A stretch of 64,000 nt of DNA from Paracoccus cavernae. GTDB lineage: Bacteria > Pseudomonadota > Alphaproteobacteria > Rhodobacterales > Rhodobacteraceae. The DNA is taken from the NCBI GenBank assembly GCA_030410095.1, contig JAUFRC010000001.1, positions 2,678,501 through 2,742,500 of the forward strand, read 5' to 3'. How positions within the stretch are numbered: the first letter of the stretch is position 1; the number at the start of each line of letters is the position of its first letter. The notes beneath the pieces are model-generated. The model saw only the letters and a program-made list of their open reading frames with translations. It made no database searches and was not told where the DNA came from. A program made the translations under genes and the position numbers. This document shows positions 8,692 through 17,535 of the stretch, piece after piece.

Positions 8692-10484
8692 CTAGTGGCG
8701 CGAGCCCGGACGTGCCGCCGAGGTCAGCACCACGCTTTTCATATCGCCCTCGGCGCTGCGGGTCGGGACCTGATCGACGCGGAACTGGAGCCGCAGGCAA
8801 TAGCTGCAATCATCCTTTTCCACCGCCGCTTCGCCGTTGAGCTGCATGGCAAAAGCCTCGATCAGCTGGCTGCCGAGGCCGGTGCTGCCGGGACGGGCGT
8901 GATAGCCGGGCGCGGTGGAGTTCGCGACCTCGATCGTGGCCCAACCGGGTTTCTCGTCGGCGATCAGCTTGACCCGCACCCAAGGCGCATTCTCGCCCTG
9001 ACACTGGCCGGCGTATTTGATCGCATTGGTGAAGGCTTCGGTCGTCAGCAGCGACAGAGGAACCGCCTGATCGGGAAGGAGCGTCAGGGGATCGAGCCGC
9101 GTTTCCACCCGCAGCCCCTGACCCGGTTCGACCGATGCATTCACCATCTGGTTGATGATGTCGGAAATCAGCCGGTCGGCCTCGACCGCATCGAGATGCT
9201 CGGCCTGATAGAGATTGCGGTAGATCGTGGCGAGCGAGGCGACACGGTCCTGAACCGAGCGCAACACGCGGCGCGCCTGATCATGATCGATCAACCGGCT
9301 CTGCATGTTGATGATCGAGGCAATGAGCTGGAGGTTGTTCTTCACGCGGTGATGAACTTCCTTCAAAAGCACGGTTTTTCCTGAACCGCATCGGCCAAAG
9401 CCACCTCGTCGCGAATGAGGATCCGCGCCATGTTGTGGAAGGTCTGGCTCACATCCGCGATTTCGGCAGGCGCGCTACGCAAGACCAGCGGCGGGGTCGA
9501 GCGGTCACCGATCGCAAAGCGCCGCATCTGCCCGCGCAGCTCGCGGATATGGCGCAGGACAAGCCGGTAGACCGCGAAATAGGCCACCGCCAGAGAGACC
9601 AGCCACAAGACAATCGGCAGGACCATCGCGGCAAGCCGCGTCAGATCGATCCCCGCGATCCCCGACTGCACACGGTTCCAGCTGCCGAGCGCATAGACCA
9701 GCCCCGGCACCACCGGCACCACGCTGAAGACGCGGTTCTCGCCGCTGTTGGCGGTCGCGCGGAAGGTGGTTTCACTGCGCGACAGAAGCGATGGCAGGGA
9801 TTTTCCCTCGGGCAGAATCTGGAGATAGTCGTCTTCGGAATCGCTGTCGATCGACAGGATCTGGCCGAGATTGTTGAAGGTCAGGATGCGCGCACCGTCG
9901 GTGCCGTAGCTCGCGACATGGCTGGAGCGGAGCAGGTCGCGCGACATGGCGACCGCGATATAGCCGAGCAGCTCGTTGCCGCGAAACAGGGGCTGCGCCA
10001 CGGTGACAACCAGCCCGCCGGTGATGGGATCATGCTCGCTCGAGGTGATCATCGTGCCGGGATTGCTGACGAATTCCTGAAATTCCTGCGTCGCCGACAT
10101 GTCGTAGGAGCCGCCGATCGACGAGCAATCCGATCTGCCGTCGAGATTGGTGAAACCGGCATAGGCAAAGATCGCGGTGCTGTCGATGAACCGCGCCATG
10201 ATCTCGGAGCAGGCGGCGGGATTGTCCATCGTTTCGAGAACCGCCGGCCCGAGCGCATCGGCACTGCCGAGCGCCCCTTGAAGCAGCGCCCGCTCGCCCG
10301 CGGCGGCGGCCGAGGTCCGGCCCAAAAGCGCGATTTCGGCCGAGCGTTCGTATTCGCGGGACAGATGGAGGGTCTGGATGACCGAAATCAGGCCAATCGG
10401 CAGGATGGCCACAGTCAACAGGCTGCCCAACCGGAAGCCCAGACCTTTGGTAAAGTTCAGTCGGTCAAGAATCCGCTGCAGCAC
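8692..10484 (-). CDS. membrane sensor histidine kinase of the HisKA_2/HWE type, general stress response (one frame break)
   Basis: About 597 residues after repair. There is an N-terminal transmembrane helix ([16 protein letters not shown]), a periplasmic sensor region of about 250 residues, a second membrane helix ([21 protein letters not shown]) with a HAMP-like linker, and then a kinase core. The phospho-acceptor region is [19 protein letters not shown], the HisKA_2 signature, and the ATPase has [10 protein letters not shown] (N box) and [14 protein letters not shown] (G box). The frame breaks at about 9379, where CAGGAAAAACCGTG seems to lack one A. It lies 9 bases after ecfG, so it probably belongs to the nepR-ecfG transcript and feeds phosphate to PhyR. 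Confidence 0.85.
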
Positions 10485-10493
10485 GCGCTGACC

Positions 10494-11089
10494 TTAGCGC
10501 AACACTGGGCCGTTTTGTGCCATTACAGCAAGAGTCGCGCGATCCGTCATATCCAGCTCTTCACCCTCTTCCATATGCAGCAATTCCGCGAGACGGCGGC
10601 GGCCACGATCGCGCGTGACTTGACCGTTCCGACGGCAACTCCCGTCATGCTTGCAGCCTCCTCATACGAGAATCCGGAGGCTCCGACAAGGATGAGTGCC
10701 TCCCTTTGCTCGTCGGGAAGTCGTTCAAATGCTTTCCTAAAATCGCCAAGTGCCAGTCGGCCGTCGTGGTCGGGGCGGGTCGAAAGCTGCGCAGCATAGA
10801 TCCCGTCGGTATCACTGACCTCGCGCCGGACTTTCCGGCGGGCGGAATAAAACGTGTTCCGCAAAATGGTGAACAGCCAGGCGCGCAGATTGGTCCCCGC
10901 CTGAAACTTGTCGATATGGGTCCAAGCTTTGACGATCGTGTCCTGAACCAGATCGTCGGCGGAGGAACCGTCCCGCGTCAAGGAAAGTGCGAATGCGCGC
11001 AATGCGGGCAGGTGATCGACCAATTCGTCGCGCGGGTCGCCGTGAACTTCCGTCATCTGCCGTTCCTCAACAGTGGCCCGATTGAACAT
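10494..11089 (-). CDS. ecfG: ECF sigma factor of the general stress response (one frame break)
   Basis: An ECF15-type sigma factor of about 197 residues. Region 2 (LPALRAFALSLTRDGSSADD, then LVQDTIVKAW) and region 4 (LPDEQREALILVGASGFSYE, then EAASMTGVAVGTVKSR) are well conserved. EcfG directs the general stress regulon and is held inactive by NepR. A frame break lies near 10606: after VKSRA the sequence needs one more base to continue as NRGRRRLAELLHMEEGEELD and end at 10494. The start could be 11089 or 11056; 11089 begins 3 bases after the nepR stop and is preferred for coupling. It is preceded by nepR and followed by the kinase. Confidence 0.9.
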
Positions 11090-11092
11090 CGA

Positions 11093-11239
11093 TCATTCCT
11101 GAGCACGCAATTGCTCGAGAAGATTGAGAAATCTGTCGGGGATCTGCTGGACCGTGGCCTCGTCGTAGACGCGCTTGAGATTCTCGTCGATCTGCTTTTC
11201 CAATTCTACCCGTTTGCGTTCTTCACGCTTGATGTTCAT
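11093..11239 (-). CDS. nepR: NepR anti-sigma factor
   Basis: A 48-residue gene short enough to be overlooked by automated calling. Translation gives MNIKREERKRVELE at the start, then KQIDENLKRVYDEATVQ and IPDRFLNLLEQL. The block IDxNLKRVYD...PDRFxxLLxxL is the core of NepR, the small alpha-helical anti-sigma factor that binds EcfG and is titrated away by phosphorylated PhyR. It stops 3 bases before the ecfG start and is divergent from phyR. The arrangement phyR / nepR-ecfG-kinase is the canonical alphaproteobacterial stress locus. Frame intact. Confidence 0.95.
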   Translation of the reverse strand: MNIKREERKRVELEKQIDENLKRVYDEATVQQIPDRFLNLLEQLRAQE

Positions 11240-11275
11240 ATTGTTGGTCCCAGGAATCTTGTGCGCAGAAGCTGT

Positions 11276-11301
11276 AACGGCTAACTATACATAACGGTTC
11301 C
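11276..11301 (-). promoter_or_regulatory. EcfG-dependent promoter for nepR-ecfG
   Basis: On the minus strand GGAAC (11301-11297) and CGTT (11279-11276) are separated by exactly 17 bases. This is a perfect match to the EcfG -35/-10 consensus GGAAC-N16/17-CGTT. It lies 37 bases upstream of the nepR start and implies positive autoregulation of nepR-ecfG. No equivalent was seen in the plus direction for phyR. Confidence 0.88.
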
Positions 11302-11329
11302 GGTGTGGGGCCAAAAAAATGAGGACGAC

Positions 11330-12133
11330 ATGCCTGCTGCTGACCTTGCACAAGCTATCGGACGCGAACTGCCTTACTTGCGTCGTTATGCCCGGGCCCT
11401 GACCGGCAACCAGACCGCCGGCGACAATTACGCGGCCGCCACGCTTGAGGCGATCCTTGCCGACCGCGAGCTGATGCGCGGAGACGATGCCCGCGTCGGC
11501 CTGTTCCGCGCCTTTCACGCCATCTGGCAAAGCTCGGGCCAGCCGGTCGATAGCGCCGATACAGCATCGCGCGAGTCCAAGACACAGGACCGGCTTAGCG
11601 GCCTGACCCCGAATTCGCGCGAAGCCCTGCTTTTGCGCACGATCGAAAGCATGCGCTACGACCAGATCGCGCATATCATGAACACCTCCCAGGCCGAAGC
11701 CGAAGAGCTGGTCCAGATCGCGCTGACCGAAATGGGCCGCGCCATTGCCGGCAAGGTCATGGTGATCGAGGACGAGACCATCATCGCGATGGATCTCAAG
11801 GGCATCGCCCAGACCATGGGTCACGAGGTCACCGGCATCGCCCGCACCCATAGCGCGGCGATCGAGCTGGCCGCGCAGAAGCGTCCCGACCTGATCCTTG
11901 CCGATATCCAGCTGGCCGACGGCTCCTCGGGGATCGAGGCCGTCAACGAGCTGATGGCGAGCCTCGGCAATATTCCGGTGATCTTCATCACCGCCTTCCC
12001 CGAGCGCCTTCTGACCGGCGACCGCCCCGAACCGGCTTTCTTGATCTCGAAACCCTATTCCGAGGAACAGGTGCGTTCGGCCGTGAGCCAGGCGATGTTC
12101 TTCGCCTCGACCGAAGGGCTCGAGGTTCTCTGA
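11330..12133 (+). CDS. phyR: PhyR, general stress response anti-anti-sigma response regulator
   Basis: 267 residues with the two-part PhyR layout. Residues 1 to about 135 form an EcfG-like domain (ELPYLRRYARALTGNQTAGD, LTPNSREALLLRTIESMRYD). A receiver domain follows from about 141 (VMVIEDETIIAMDLKGIA). The phospho-acceptor is D192 in DLILADIQL, and the conserved Thr and Lys are in FITAFPE and ISKPYSE. When phosphorylated the sigma-like domain binds NepR and frees EcfG. The start at 11330 follows GAGGA at 11320-11324; the in-frame upstream start at 11303 lacks a ribosome site. Divergent from nepR. Frame intact. Confidence 0.96.
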   Translation: MPAADLAQAIGRELPYLRRYARALTGNQTAGDNYAAATLEAILADRELMRGDDARVGLFRAFHAIWQSSGQPVDSADTASRESKTQDRLSGLTPNSREALLLRTIESMRYDQIAHIMNTSQAEAEELVQIALTEMGRAIAGKVMVIEDETIIAMDLKGIAQTMGHEVTGIARTHSAAIELAAQKRPDLILADIQLADGSSGIEAVNELMASLGNIPVIFITAFPERLLTGDRPEPAFLISKPYSEEQVRSAVSQAMFFASTEGLEVL

Positions 12134-12187
12134 CCGCAGGCTCCGGGCCCGCGCGGTCCGGCGGCATCGACCTAAAGGCATGACCTC

Positions 12188-12224
12188 AGGGCGGTCGGGT
12201 TTGTTCCCGCACCGTCCCTTTTCT
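12188..12224 (+). terminator. probable rho-independent terminator after phyR
   Basis: AGGGCGGTCGGG and CCCGCACCGTCCCT form a hairpin with a small bulge and a TTTGTT loop, followed by a T-rich tail (TTTTCTT). It sits about 55 bases after the phyR stop. The 186 bases between phyR and the next gene hold nothing else I recognise. Confidence 0.65.
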
Positions 12225-12319
12225 TGCGCTTTCAGCATTTGGATCGAGGCAGGGCGAATTGCGTTGTCGCCACGCCGTGCCGGTCATAATCTGCGCCGAA
12301 AAGGACCTCAGGGGCAGGA

Positions 12320-13705
12320 ATGGACGCGAAAACCGCCGAATTGGCCAAGGAAATCAGTGCAATCGTCGGGGCAGGCAATCTGCGTCAGGGCGACGAGGTG
12401 CGGCTGACCGATCCGGGTGAATATGCCGCCAATACCGGTGCCGACCTCATGGTGTCGCCTGCCGATACCGCCGAGGTTGCGGCCGTGGTCAGGGCCTGCG
12501 CGGCAGCCGGCGTGTCGATCGTGGCCCATGGCGGTCGCACGGGACTGGTCGGCGGCGGGGCCACGACCGCAGCGCAGGTGATCGTGTCGACCCAGCGCCT
12601 GAACCGGATCGAGGCGCTTGATCCCGTCGCGGGAACTGCCATCGTCGGTGCGGGCGTGACTATCGGCACGGTGCAGGACGCCGCGCGCGAACACGGGCTC
12701 GGGCCGGGGATCGACCTGCCTTCACGTGGAACAGCGACCGTCGGCGGCATGATCGCCACCAATGCCGGCGGGCTCGAGGCCCATCGTCACGGCGTCATGC
12801 GCCACCGCATTCTCGGCCTCGAGGCGGTTCTGCCTGACGGCCGCATCATGTCCGACCTGTCGCAGGTGCTGAAGGTTTCGGCGGGCTACGACCTCAAGCA
12901 CCTGTTCATCGGGGCCGAGGGCACGCTCGGCATCGTAACCCGCGCCGTCCTGCGCCTTGCGCCTTTGCAGCCGCAGGGGCCGGTGATGATGCTGTCGCTA
13001 CCCTCGGGCGAGGCGATGCTCGAAACCATGCGCATTGCGCGCCAGACCGGCCGTCTGCGGGCCTCCGAGGCGATGTGGAAGAACTTCTTCGACTTCGGCA
13101 CCAAGGACAAAAACTGGTCCGCGCCCGATTACGACATGGATGCGCCTTTGCATTTCATCCTCGAATTCGAGGGCGGCGAGGGGGCCGAGGATGCGGCAGG
13201 CGCGGTTTTTGAAGCGGTGATCGAGCAATTCCCCGATGCGACCGGCGTTCTGGCGCAAAGCCTGTCGCAGGCCGAGGCGATCTGGACCCTGCGCGAGGAT
13301 ACCCGCATCGTCGACCGCCAGAACCCCGGCGCGCCGAGCTTTGACGTCTCCATGCCGATTTCCGAGCTTCCGGCCTATGCCGAACGCATCCGCCTCGCGC
13401 TGGAGGCGCTCGATCTGGTGCCGCTGATTTTCGGCCATGTCGGCGACGGCAATCTCCATGTCATGATCCCGCGCGCCGCGGCCGATATCCCGCCCGAGCT
13501 GATGGCGCAGATCGAGCAGATCCTCATGGCGGGGCTGGTCGCGCGCGGCGGCTCTTTCTCTGCCGAGCACGGCGTCGGCACCAAACGGCGACATTTGCTG
13601 GACGCCGAGGCCGATCCGGTCAAACTGGCGCTGATGCGTCAGATCAAAGCGGCTCTCGATCCGCACAATCTGATGAACCCTGGAAAGGTTGTAGACCCCG
13701 CCTGA
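12320..13705 (+). CDS. FAD-linked 2-hydroxyacid dehydrogenase (GlcD/DLD/D2HGDH family)
   Basis: 461 residues of the FAD_binding_4 plus FAD-oxidase_C architecture. The PCMH FAD domain covers about residues 40-215 (VSIVAHGGRTGLVGGG; GPGIDLPSRGTATVGGMIAT; IGAEGTLGIVTRAVLRL). The C-terminal domain has FGHVGDGNLHVMI with the catalytic/metal His residues and SAEHGVGTKRRHLL. Members oxidise D-lactate, glycolate or D-2-hydroxyglutarate and pass electrons to quinone or ETF. With no neighbouring glcE or glcF, a single-subunit D-2-hydroxyglutarate or D-lactate enzyme is more likely than glycolate oxidase; the substrate is not decidable here. Frame intact; 42 bases before nagA. Confidence 0.85.
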   Translation: MDAKTAELAKEISAIVGAGNLRQGDEVRLTDPGEYAANTGADLMVSPADTAEVAAVVRACAAAGVSIVAHGGRTGLVGGGATTAAQVIVSTQRLNRIEALDPVAGTAIVGAGVTIGTVQDAAREHGLGPGIDLPSRGTATVGGMIATNAGGLEAHRHGVMRHRILGLEAVLPDGRIMSDLSQVLKVSAGYDLKHLFIGAEGTLGIVTRAVLRLAPLQPQGPVMMLSLPSGEAMLETMRIARQTGRLRASEAMWKNFFDFGTKDKNWSAPDYDMDAPLHFILEFEGGEGAEDAAGAVFEAVIEQFPDATGVLAQSLSQAEAIWTLREDTRIVDRQNPGAPSFDVSMPISELPAYAERIRLALEALDLVPLIFGHVGDGNLHVMIPRAAADIPPELMAQIEQILMAGLVARGGSFSAEHGVGTKRRHLLDAEADPVKLALMRQIKAALDPHNLMNPGKVVDPA

Positions 13706-13747
13706 CCCCGAGCCTTCGGGACAGGTGGGCCGAACAAGGTCACATAG

Positions 13748-14837
13748 ATGCTGATTTCCGCCGAACTCACCTATCTCGAAGGCGCGCTGCTGCCGAATTT
13801 CGCGATCGAAACCGACGGCAGGACAGTCACCGCTTTGCGCCCGCTGAAAGCCGGCGAAAAGGCGGAGCGTCACCTCAAGGTGCTGGCGCCGGGCCTGACC
13901 GACCTGCAGGTCAACGGCGGCGGGGGCGTGCTGCTGAACACCTCTCCGACGCCCGAAGGGCTGCGCGCGATCCGTGCCGCGCATCTGTCGGTCGGGACGG
14001 CGGCGATCCTGCCGACGCTGATCACCGATGCCGCCGAGGTCATGGAACAGGCAGCCGATGCCGTCATCTCGACCAAGGGCGAGGCCGGACTTCTGGGCAT
14101 CCATATCGAGGGGCCCCATATCGCGCCCGCGCGCAAAGGCACCCATGATCCCGCGCATATCCGGCCCCTCGACGCGCGCACCTTGGCCGTGCTGCGGCGG
14201 CTGCGCGACGCGGATATTCCCGTCCTGCTGACCCTCGCCCCGAGGTCAACGACCCCGCCCCGATGCGCGAAGCGGCTGCGATGGGGGTCGTGCTGTCCGC
14301 CGGTCACAGCATGGCCACCGCCGCCGAGGCGCGCGAGGGGATCAAGAACGGCGTCAGCATGTTCACCCATCTTTACAATGCCATGCCGCAAATGGAATCG
14401 CGTGCCCCCGGCATTATCGCGGCGGCGATCCTGTCGGATTGCTTTGTCGGCATGATCGCCGACGGCATCCATGTCGAATGGGACGCCCTGCGCGTGGCCC
14501 TTGCCGCGCGGCCGCGTGCCGACCGCAGCTTCCTCGTCTCGGACGCCATGCCGACGGTGGGCGGGCCGGACCATTTCACGCTTTACGGCAAAGAGATCCA
14601 TGTCGAGGGCGGCCGTCTGGTAAATGCCAACGGCAATCTCGCCGGTGCGCATGTCAGCCTGCTCGATTGCGTCTTGCGGCTGCACCAGAACACCGGCCTG
14701 CCGCTCGGCTATGCTTTGGCGATGGCGACCGACATTCCGCGCCGCGCCATGCGCCTTGCGCCCCAGCGGATCGCCCCGGCGTGGCGCTTGGCGATCTTCT
14801 GGCCCTCTCGGAGGATTACGCGTTGGAGGCGCTCTGA
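13748..14837 (+). CDS. nagA: N-acetylglucosamine-6-phosphate deacetylase (two frame breaks)
   Basis: An amidohydrolase that releases acetate from GlcNAc-6-P, giving glucosamine-6-P. Signatures are GLTDLQVNGGGGVL, the metal Glu in GIHIEGPHIAP, SAGHSMATA, THLYNAM and LVSDAMPTVGG with the catalytic Asp. Frame breaks lie near 14243 (TLAP before EVNDPAPMREAAAMG) and near 14780 (QRIAP before GVALGDLLALSEDYALEAL). Repaired, it has about 363 residues, slightly short for the family but with all blocks. nagB is far away at 38.2 kb. The stop overlaps the thioesterase start (TGATG). Confidence 0.88.
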
Positions 14838-15295
14838 TGCCGCGCGCAAAGCCTCTGCCGCGCAACGCCTTCGCGGCCTTCAACAGCCACCAGACGCGCT
14901 GGAACGACAACGACCAGTTCGGGCATTTGTATAACGTCGCCTATTTCGAGCTGTTCGACAATGCGATGAACAACTGGTTGATGGCGCGCGGGATGCTGGC
15001 CCAAAACGGCCCCGAGCCTATCCCCGTGGTGGCCGAGGCCTCGTGTTCTTATCTGCGCGAGGTCAGCTATCCCGATATCGTCGAGATCGGGATGCGCGTC
15101 ACCCATATGGGCAACAGCTCGTTCAAGCTGACCTTGGGGATGTTTCGCGCGGGCGAGGATCTCGCCGCCGCGCAGGCCGATTTCACCATGGTTTTCGTGG
15201 CGCCGGACACGCATAAACCGCGCCCCGCGCCACCACATTACCGTGCCGAGCTGGCCAAGCTGGTGATACCCGAAGACAGCACCGCCGCGCCTTAA
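14837..15295 (+). CDS. acyl-CoA thioesterase, 4-hydroxybenzoyl-CoA thioesterase/YbgC-like
   Basis: A 152-residue hotdog-fold protein. RWNDNDQFGHLYNVAYFELF contains the Asp and the H-x-N-x-x-Y-F pattern of the 4-HBT family active site. LREVSYPDIVEIGMRV and SFKLTLGMFRAG complete the fold. Substrate unknown. The ATG overlaps the nagA stop, so the pair is cotranscribed. The 3' end overlaps the convergent nitronate monooxygenase gene by 4 bases. Frame intact. Confidence 0.85.
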   Translation: MPRAKPLPRNAFAAFNSHQTRWNDNDQFGHLYNVAYFELFDNAMNNWLMARGMLAQNGPEPIPVVAEASCSYLREVSYPDIVEIGMRVTHMGNSSFKLTLGMFRAGEDLAAAQADFTMVFVAPDTHKPRPAPPHYRAELAKLVIPEDSTAAP

Positions 15296-16271
15296 AGCGC
15301 GGCGACAGCGGCCTTGGCGGCAGCATATTCGCTTGCCAGCCGGTCGACGATCGCGCCCGCAGGCTCGACCGCATGGACCGCGCCGATCCCTTGGCCGCAG
15401 CCCCAGATCTGGCTCCACGCCTTGGCCTTTTTCGGCTCGCCGCTGGTCTCGGTGCCGAAATCCATCTTCGACGGATCCGCAGGCGGCAACGCCGCGGGAT
15501 CCAGCCCGCATTGCGGATCGAGGGTGCGAGATAGTTCCCCGAAATGCCGGTGAAGGTCGAGGAGGTCACGATATCCTCGGCCCCGCAATCGACGACCATC
15601 TGCTTGTACTCGGGCTGTGCGCGCGATTCCGTTGCCGCGATAAAGGGGCTGCCGATATAGGCTAGATCCGCGCCCATCGCCTGCGCCGCCAGCACAGCGC
15701 GGCCTGTCGCGATCGAGCCCGACAGCAGCAGCGGCCCGTCGAACCATGCGCGGATTTCCTGCACCAGCGCGAAGGGCGATTGCGGCCCCGCATGGCCGCC
15801 CGCACCGGCGGCAACCGCGATCAGACCGTCGGCACCCTTCTCGATCGCCTTTTTCGCGAAGGTATTGTTGATGATGTCGTGGAGCACGATCCCGCCGCAA
15901 TCATGGGCAACCTCGTTGACCTCGGGGCGCGCGCCAAGGCTGGTGATCCAGATCGGAACCTTGTGGCGATGGCAGATCTCGAGATCCCGCTCCAGCCGCG
16001 CATTCGAGCGGTGGACGATCTGGTTGACCGCAAAAGGCGCGGCGGGGTGGTCGGGATTGGCCTGGTTGTGGCGGTCGAGCTCTTCGCTGATCCGGGTCAG
16101 CCAGAGGTCGAGAAGCACCGGCTCGCCGTCCTTCTCGCGGGCGTTCAGGGCGGGAAAACTGCCGACGATTCCCGCTTTGCACTGGGCGATGACCAGCTCT
16201 GGTCCAGACAGGATGAACATCGGGGAACCGATGACCGGAATGCGCAGGTTCTTCAGGATCGGGGGCAGCAT
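15292..16271 (-). CDS. nitronate monooxygenase / 2-nitropropane dioxygenase family (one frame break)
   Basis: An FMN-dependent TIM-barrel enzyme of about 326 residues. LRIPVIGSPMFILSGPELVI matches the N-terminal block. AAGAGGHAGPQSPF and LLLSGSIATGRAVLAAQAMG bind FMN phosphate, and GSPFIAATES is the usual last block. It oxidatively denitrifies nitronates such as propionate-3-nitronate; some homologues are enoyl-ACP reductases, so specificity is open. The frame breaks near 15508 between APSIRNAG and LDPAALPPADPSKMDFG; one missing base restores the C-terminus to 15292. Its promoter side faces the aldo/keto reductase end across 91 bases containing a hairpin. Confidence 0.82.
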
Positions 16272-16331
16272 CGACGTCTCCTCGTTTCGTCATGTCGCGG
16301 GCAGCTTGCAAAGGCCGCCCGCCTGCGCCAA

Positions 16332-16350
16332 GCCCGACGTGGCGTCGGGC
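16332..16350 (-). terminator. GC-rich hairpin between aldo/keto reductase and nitronate monooxygenase
   Basis: GCCCGACG (16332-16339) and CGTCGGGC (16343-16350) form a perfect 8-bp stem with a 3-base loop, 12 bases after the aldo/keto reductase stop. There is no T-run, so it may be a rho-dependent end or a stabilising 3' hairpin. Confidence 0.45.
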
Positions 16351-16362
16351 CGGCAGCCGGTT

Positions 16363-17418
16363 TCAATAGGTCATCGGATGCGCACGGTGGAGCGCCTCGA
16401 TCCGCGCAAGCTGATCATCACTCAGCACGAGGTTCAACCCGGCCAGAAGGTGGTCAAGCTGGCCGACATTGGTCGCGCCGATGATCGGAATGCAGCGGAA
16501 GGGCCGCTGACGGGTGAAGGCAATCGCCATCTGCACCAAATCAAGACCCAGCTCGGCCGCAAGCGCCTGATATGCCGCAACCGCCGCCAGCGAATGCGCG
16601 GTGATACGTCCGCTCAGATCGCCCGCGCCGCCGAATTCGACATCGACCGCCGCGCGGCTGCCTGCGGGGCGCTCGCCGTTCTGGTATTTGCCCGACAACA
16701 GCCCTGCCGCCAGCGGTGAATAAGCCAAAAGCGTCACGCCTTCGTTGACCGCGGCCTCGGCCAGATCGGTGTCGAATTTGCGGTCGAGCAGCGAATATTC
16801 GTTCTGGATCGCAACCATGCGCGGCGCACCCATGCGGTCCGCGACATCGACCCAGCGCGTCGTGCCCCATGCGCTTTCGTTGGACAGCCCGATCGCGCGG
16901 ATCTTGCCCGCCTCGACCGCCGCCATCAGCGCGCCCAGAACGTCTTCCATATGGGCGATGGTCGCGGCTTTGTCCTGACCCGAGGCGTCATAGCCCCAGT
17001 TCTGGCGGAAGGCATAGCTGCCGCGCTGCGGCCAGTGCAGCTGGTACAGATCGATCACGTCGGTCTTCATGCGACGCAGCAGATCCTCGATCGCGGGGCC
17101 GATATTGGCACCGTTGAAGCCGTCGTCGCGCAGGCGCGGACCGGGCCCCGAGATCTTGCTCGCAAGCTGCACCTGATTGCGTTTGCCGCTCTTGGCCACC
17201 CATTCGCCGATGAATTCCTCGCTGCGGCCCGCGGTTTCGCGGCGCACGGGATTGACCGGATACATCTCGGCGCAATCGAAAAACGTGATCCCCGCGTCCA
17301 AGGCGCGGTCCATCTGGATCAAGGCATCGGCAAGACCGGTCTGGTTGCCATAGGTCATCGTCCCCAAGCTGACGTCACTGACCATGACTTCGCTGTTTCC
17401 AAGCGCCACCGTCTTCAT
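16363..17418 (-). CDS. aldo/keto reductase, Tas-like
   Basis: 351 residues, a TIM-barrel NADPH oxidoreductase. It begins MKTVALGNSEVMVSDVSLGT. The catalytic tetrad is represented by ITFFDCAEMYP (Asp, Tyr), QLASKISG (Lys) and IDLYQLHWP (His). LSNESAWGTTRW and QNEYSLLDRKFD are typical of the E. coli Tas/YdhF-like branch. The start at 17418 has GAAAGGA 7 bases upstream; an earlier in-frame start would run into the tRNA gene. It begins only 20 bases after the tRNA-Sec 3' end on the same strand, so it may be read through from the sel operon. Physiological substrate unknown. Frame intact. Confidence 0.85.
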   Translation of the reverse strand: MKTVALGNSEVMVSDVSLGTMTYGNQTGLADALIQMDRALDAGITFFDCAEMYPVNPVRRETAGRSEEFIGEWVAKSGKRNQVQLASKISGPGPRLRDDGFNGANIGPAIEDLLRRMKTDVIDLYQLHWPQRGSYAFRQNWGYDASGQDKAATIAHMEDVLGALMAAVEAGKIRAIGLSNESAWGTTRWVDVADRMGAPRMVAIQNEYSLLDRKFDTDLAEAAVNEGVTLLAYSPLAAGLLSGKYQNGERPAGSRAAVDVEFGGAGDLSGRITAHSLAAVAAYQALAAELGLDLVQMAIAFTRQRPFRCIPIIGATNVGQLDHLLAGLNLVLSDDQLARIEALHRAHPMTY

Positions 17419-17438
17419 CGTAGTCCTTTCAAGAATAT

Positions 17439-17534
17439 TGGCGGAAGAGAATGGGAGTCGAACCCACCCGGGACAGGCTCGCTGCCCCAACCGGATTTGA
17501 AGTCCGGCCGCCCCACCGGGGACGATTCTCTTCC
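17439..17534 (-). tRNA. selC: tRNA-Sec (anticodon UCA)
   Basis: A 96-nt tRNA including an encoded CCA. The 8-bp acceptor stem is GGAAGAGA paired with TCTCTTCC, with discriminator G. The anticodon loop CTTCAAA carries UCA at 17500-17498. There is a long variable arm and a T loop GGTTCGACTCC. The extended acceptor stem, UCA anticodon and large variable arm are diagnostic of bacterial tRNA-Sec. It starts one base after the selB stop and shares its strand, so it is almost certainly cut from the sel/fdh transcript. Confidence 0.97.
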
Positions 17535-17535
17535 A

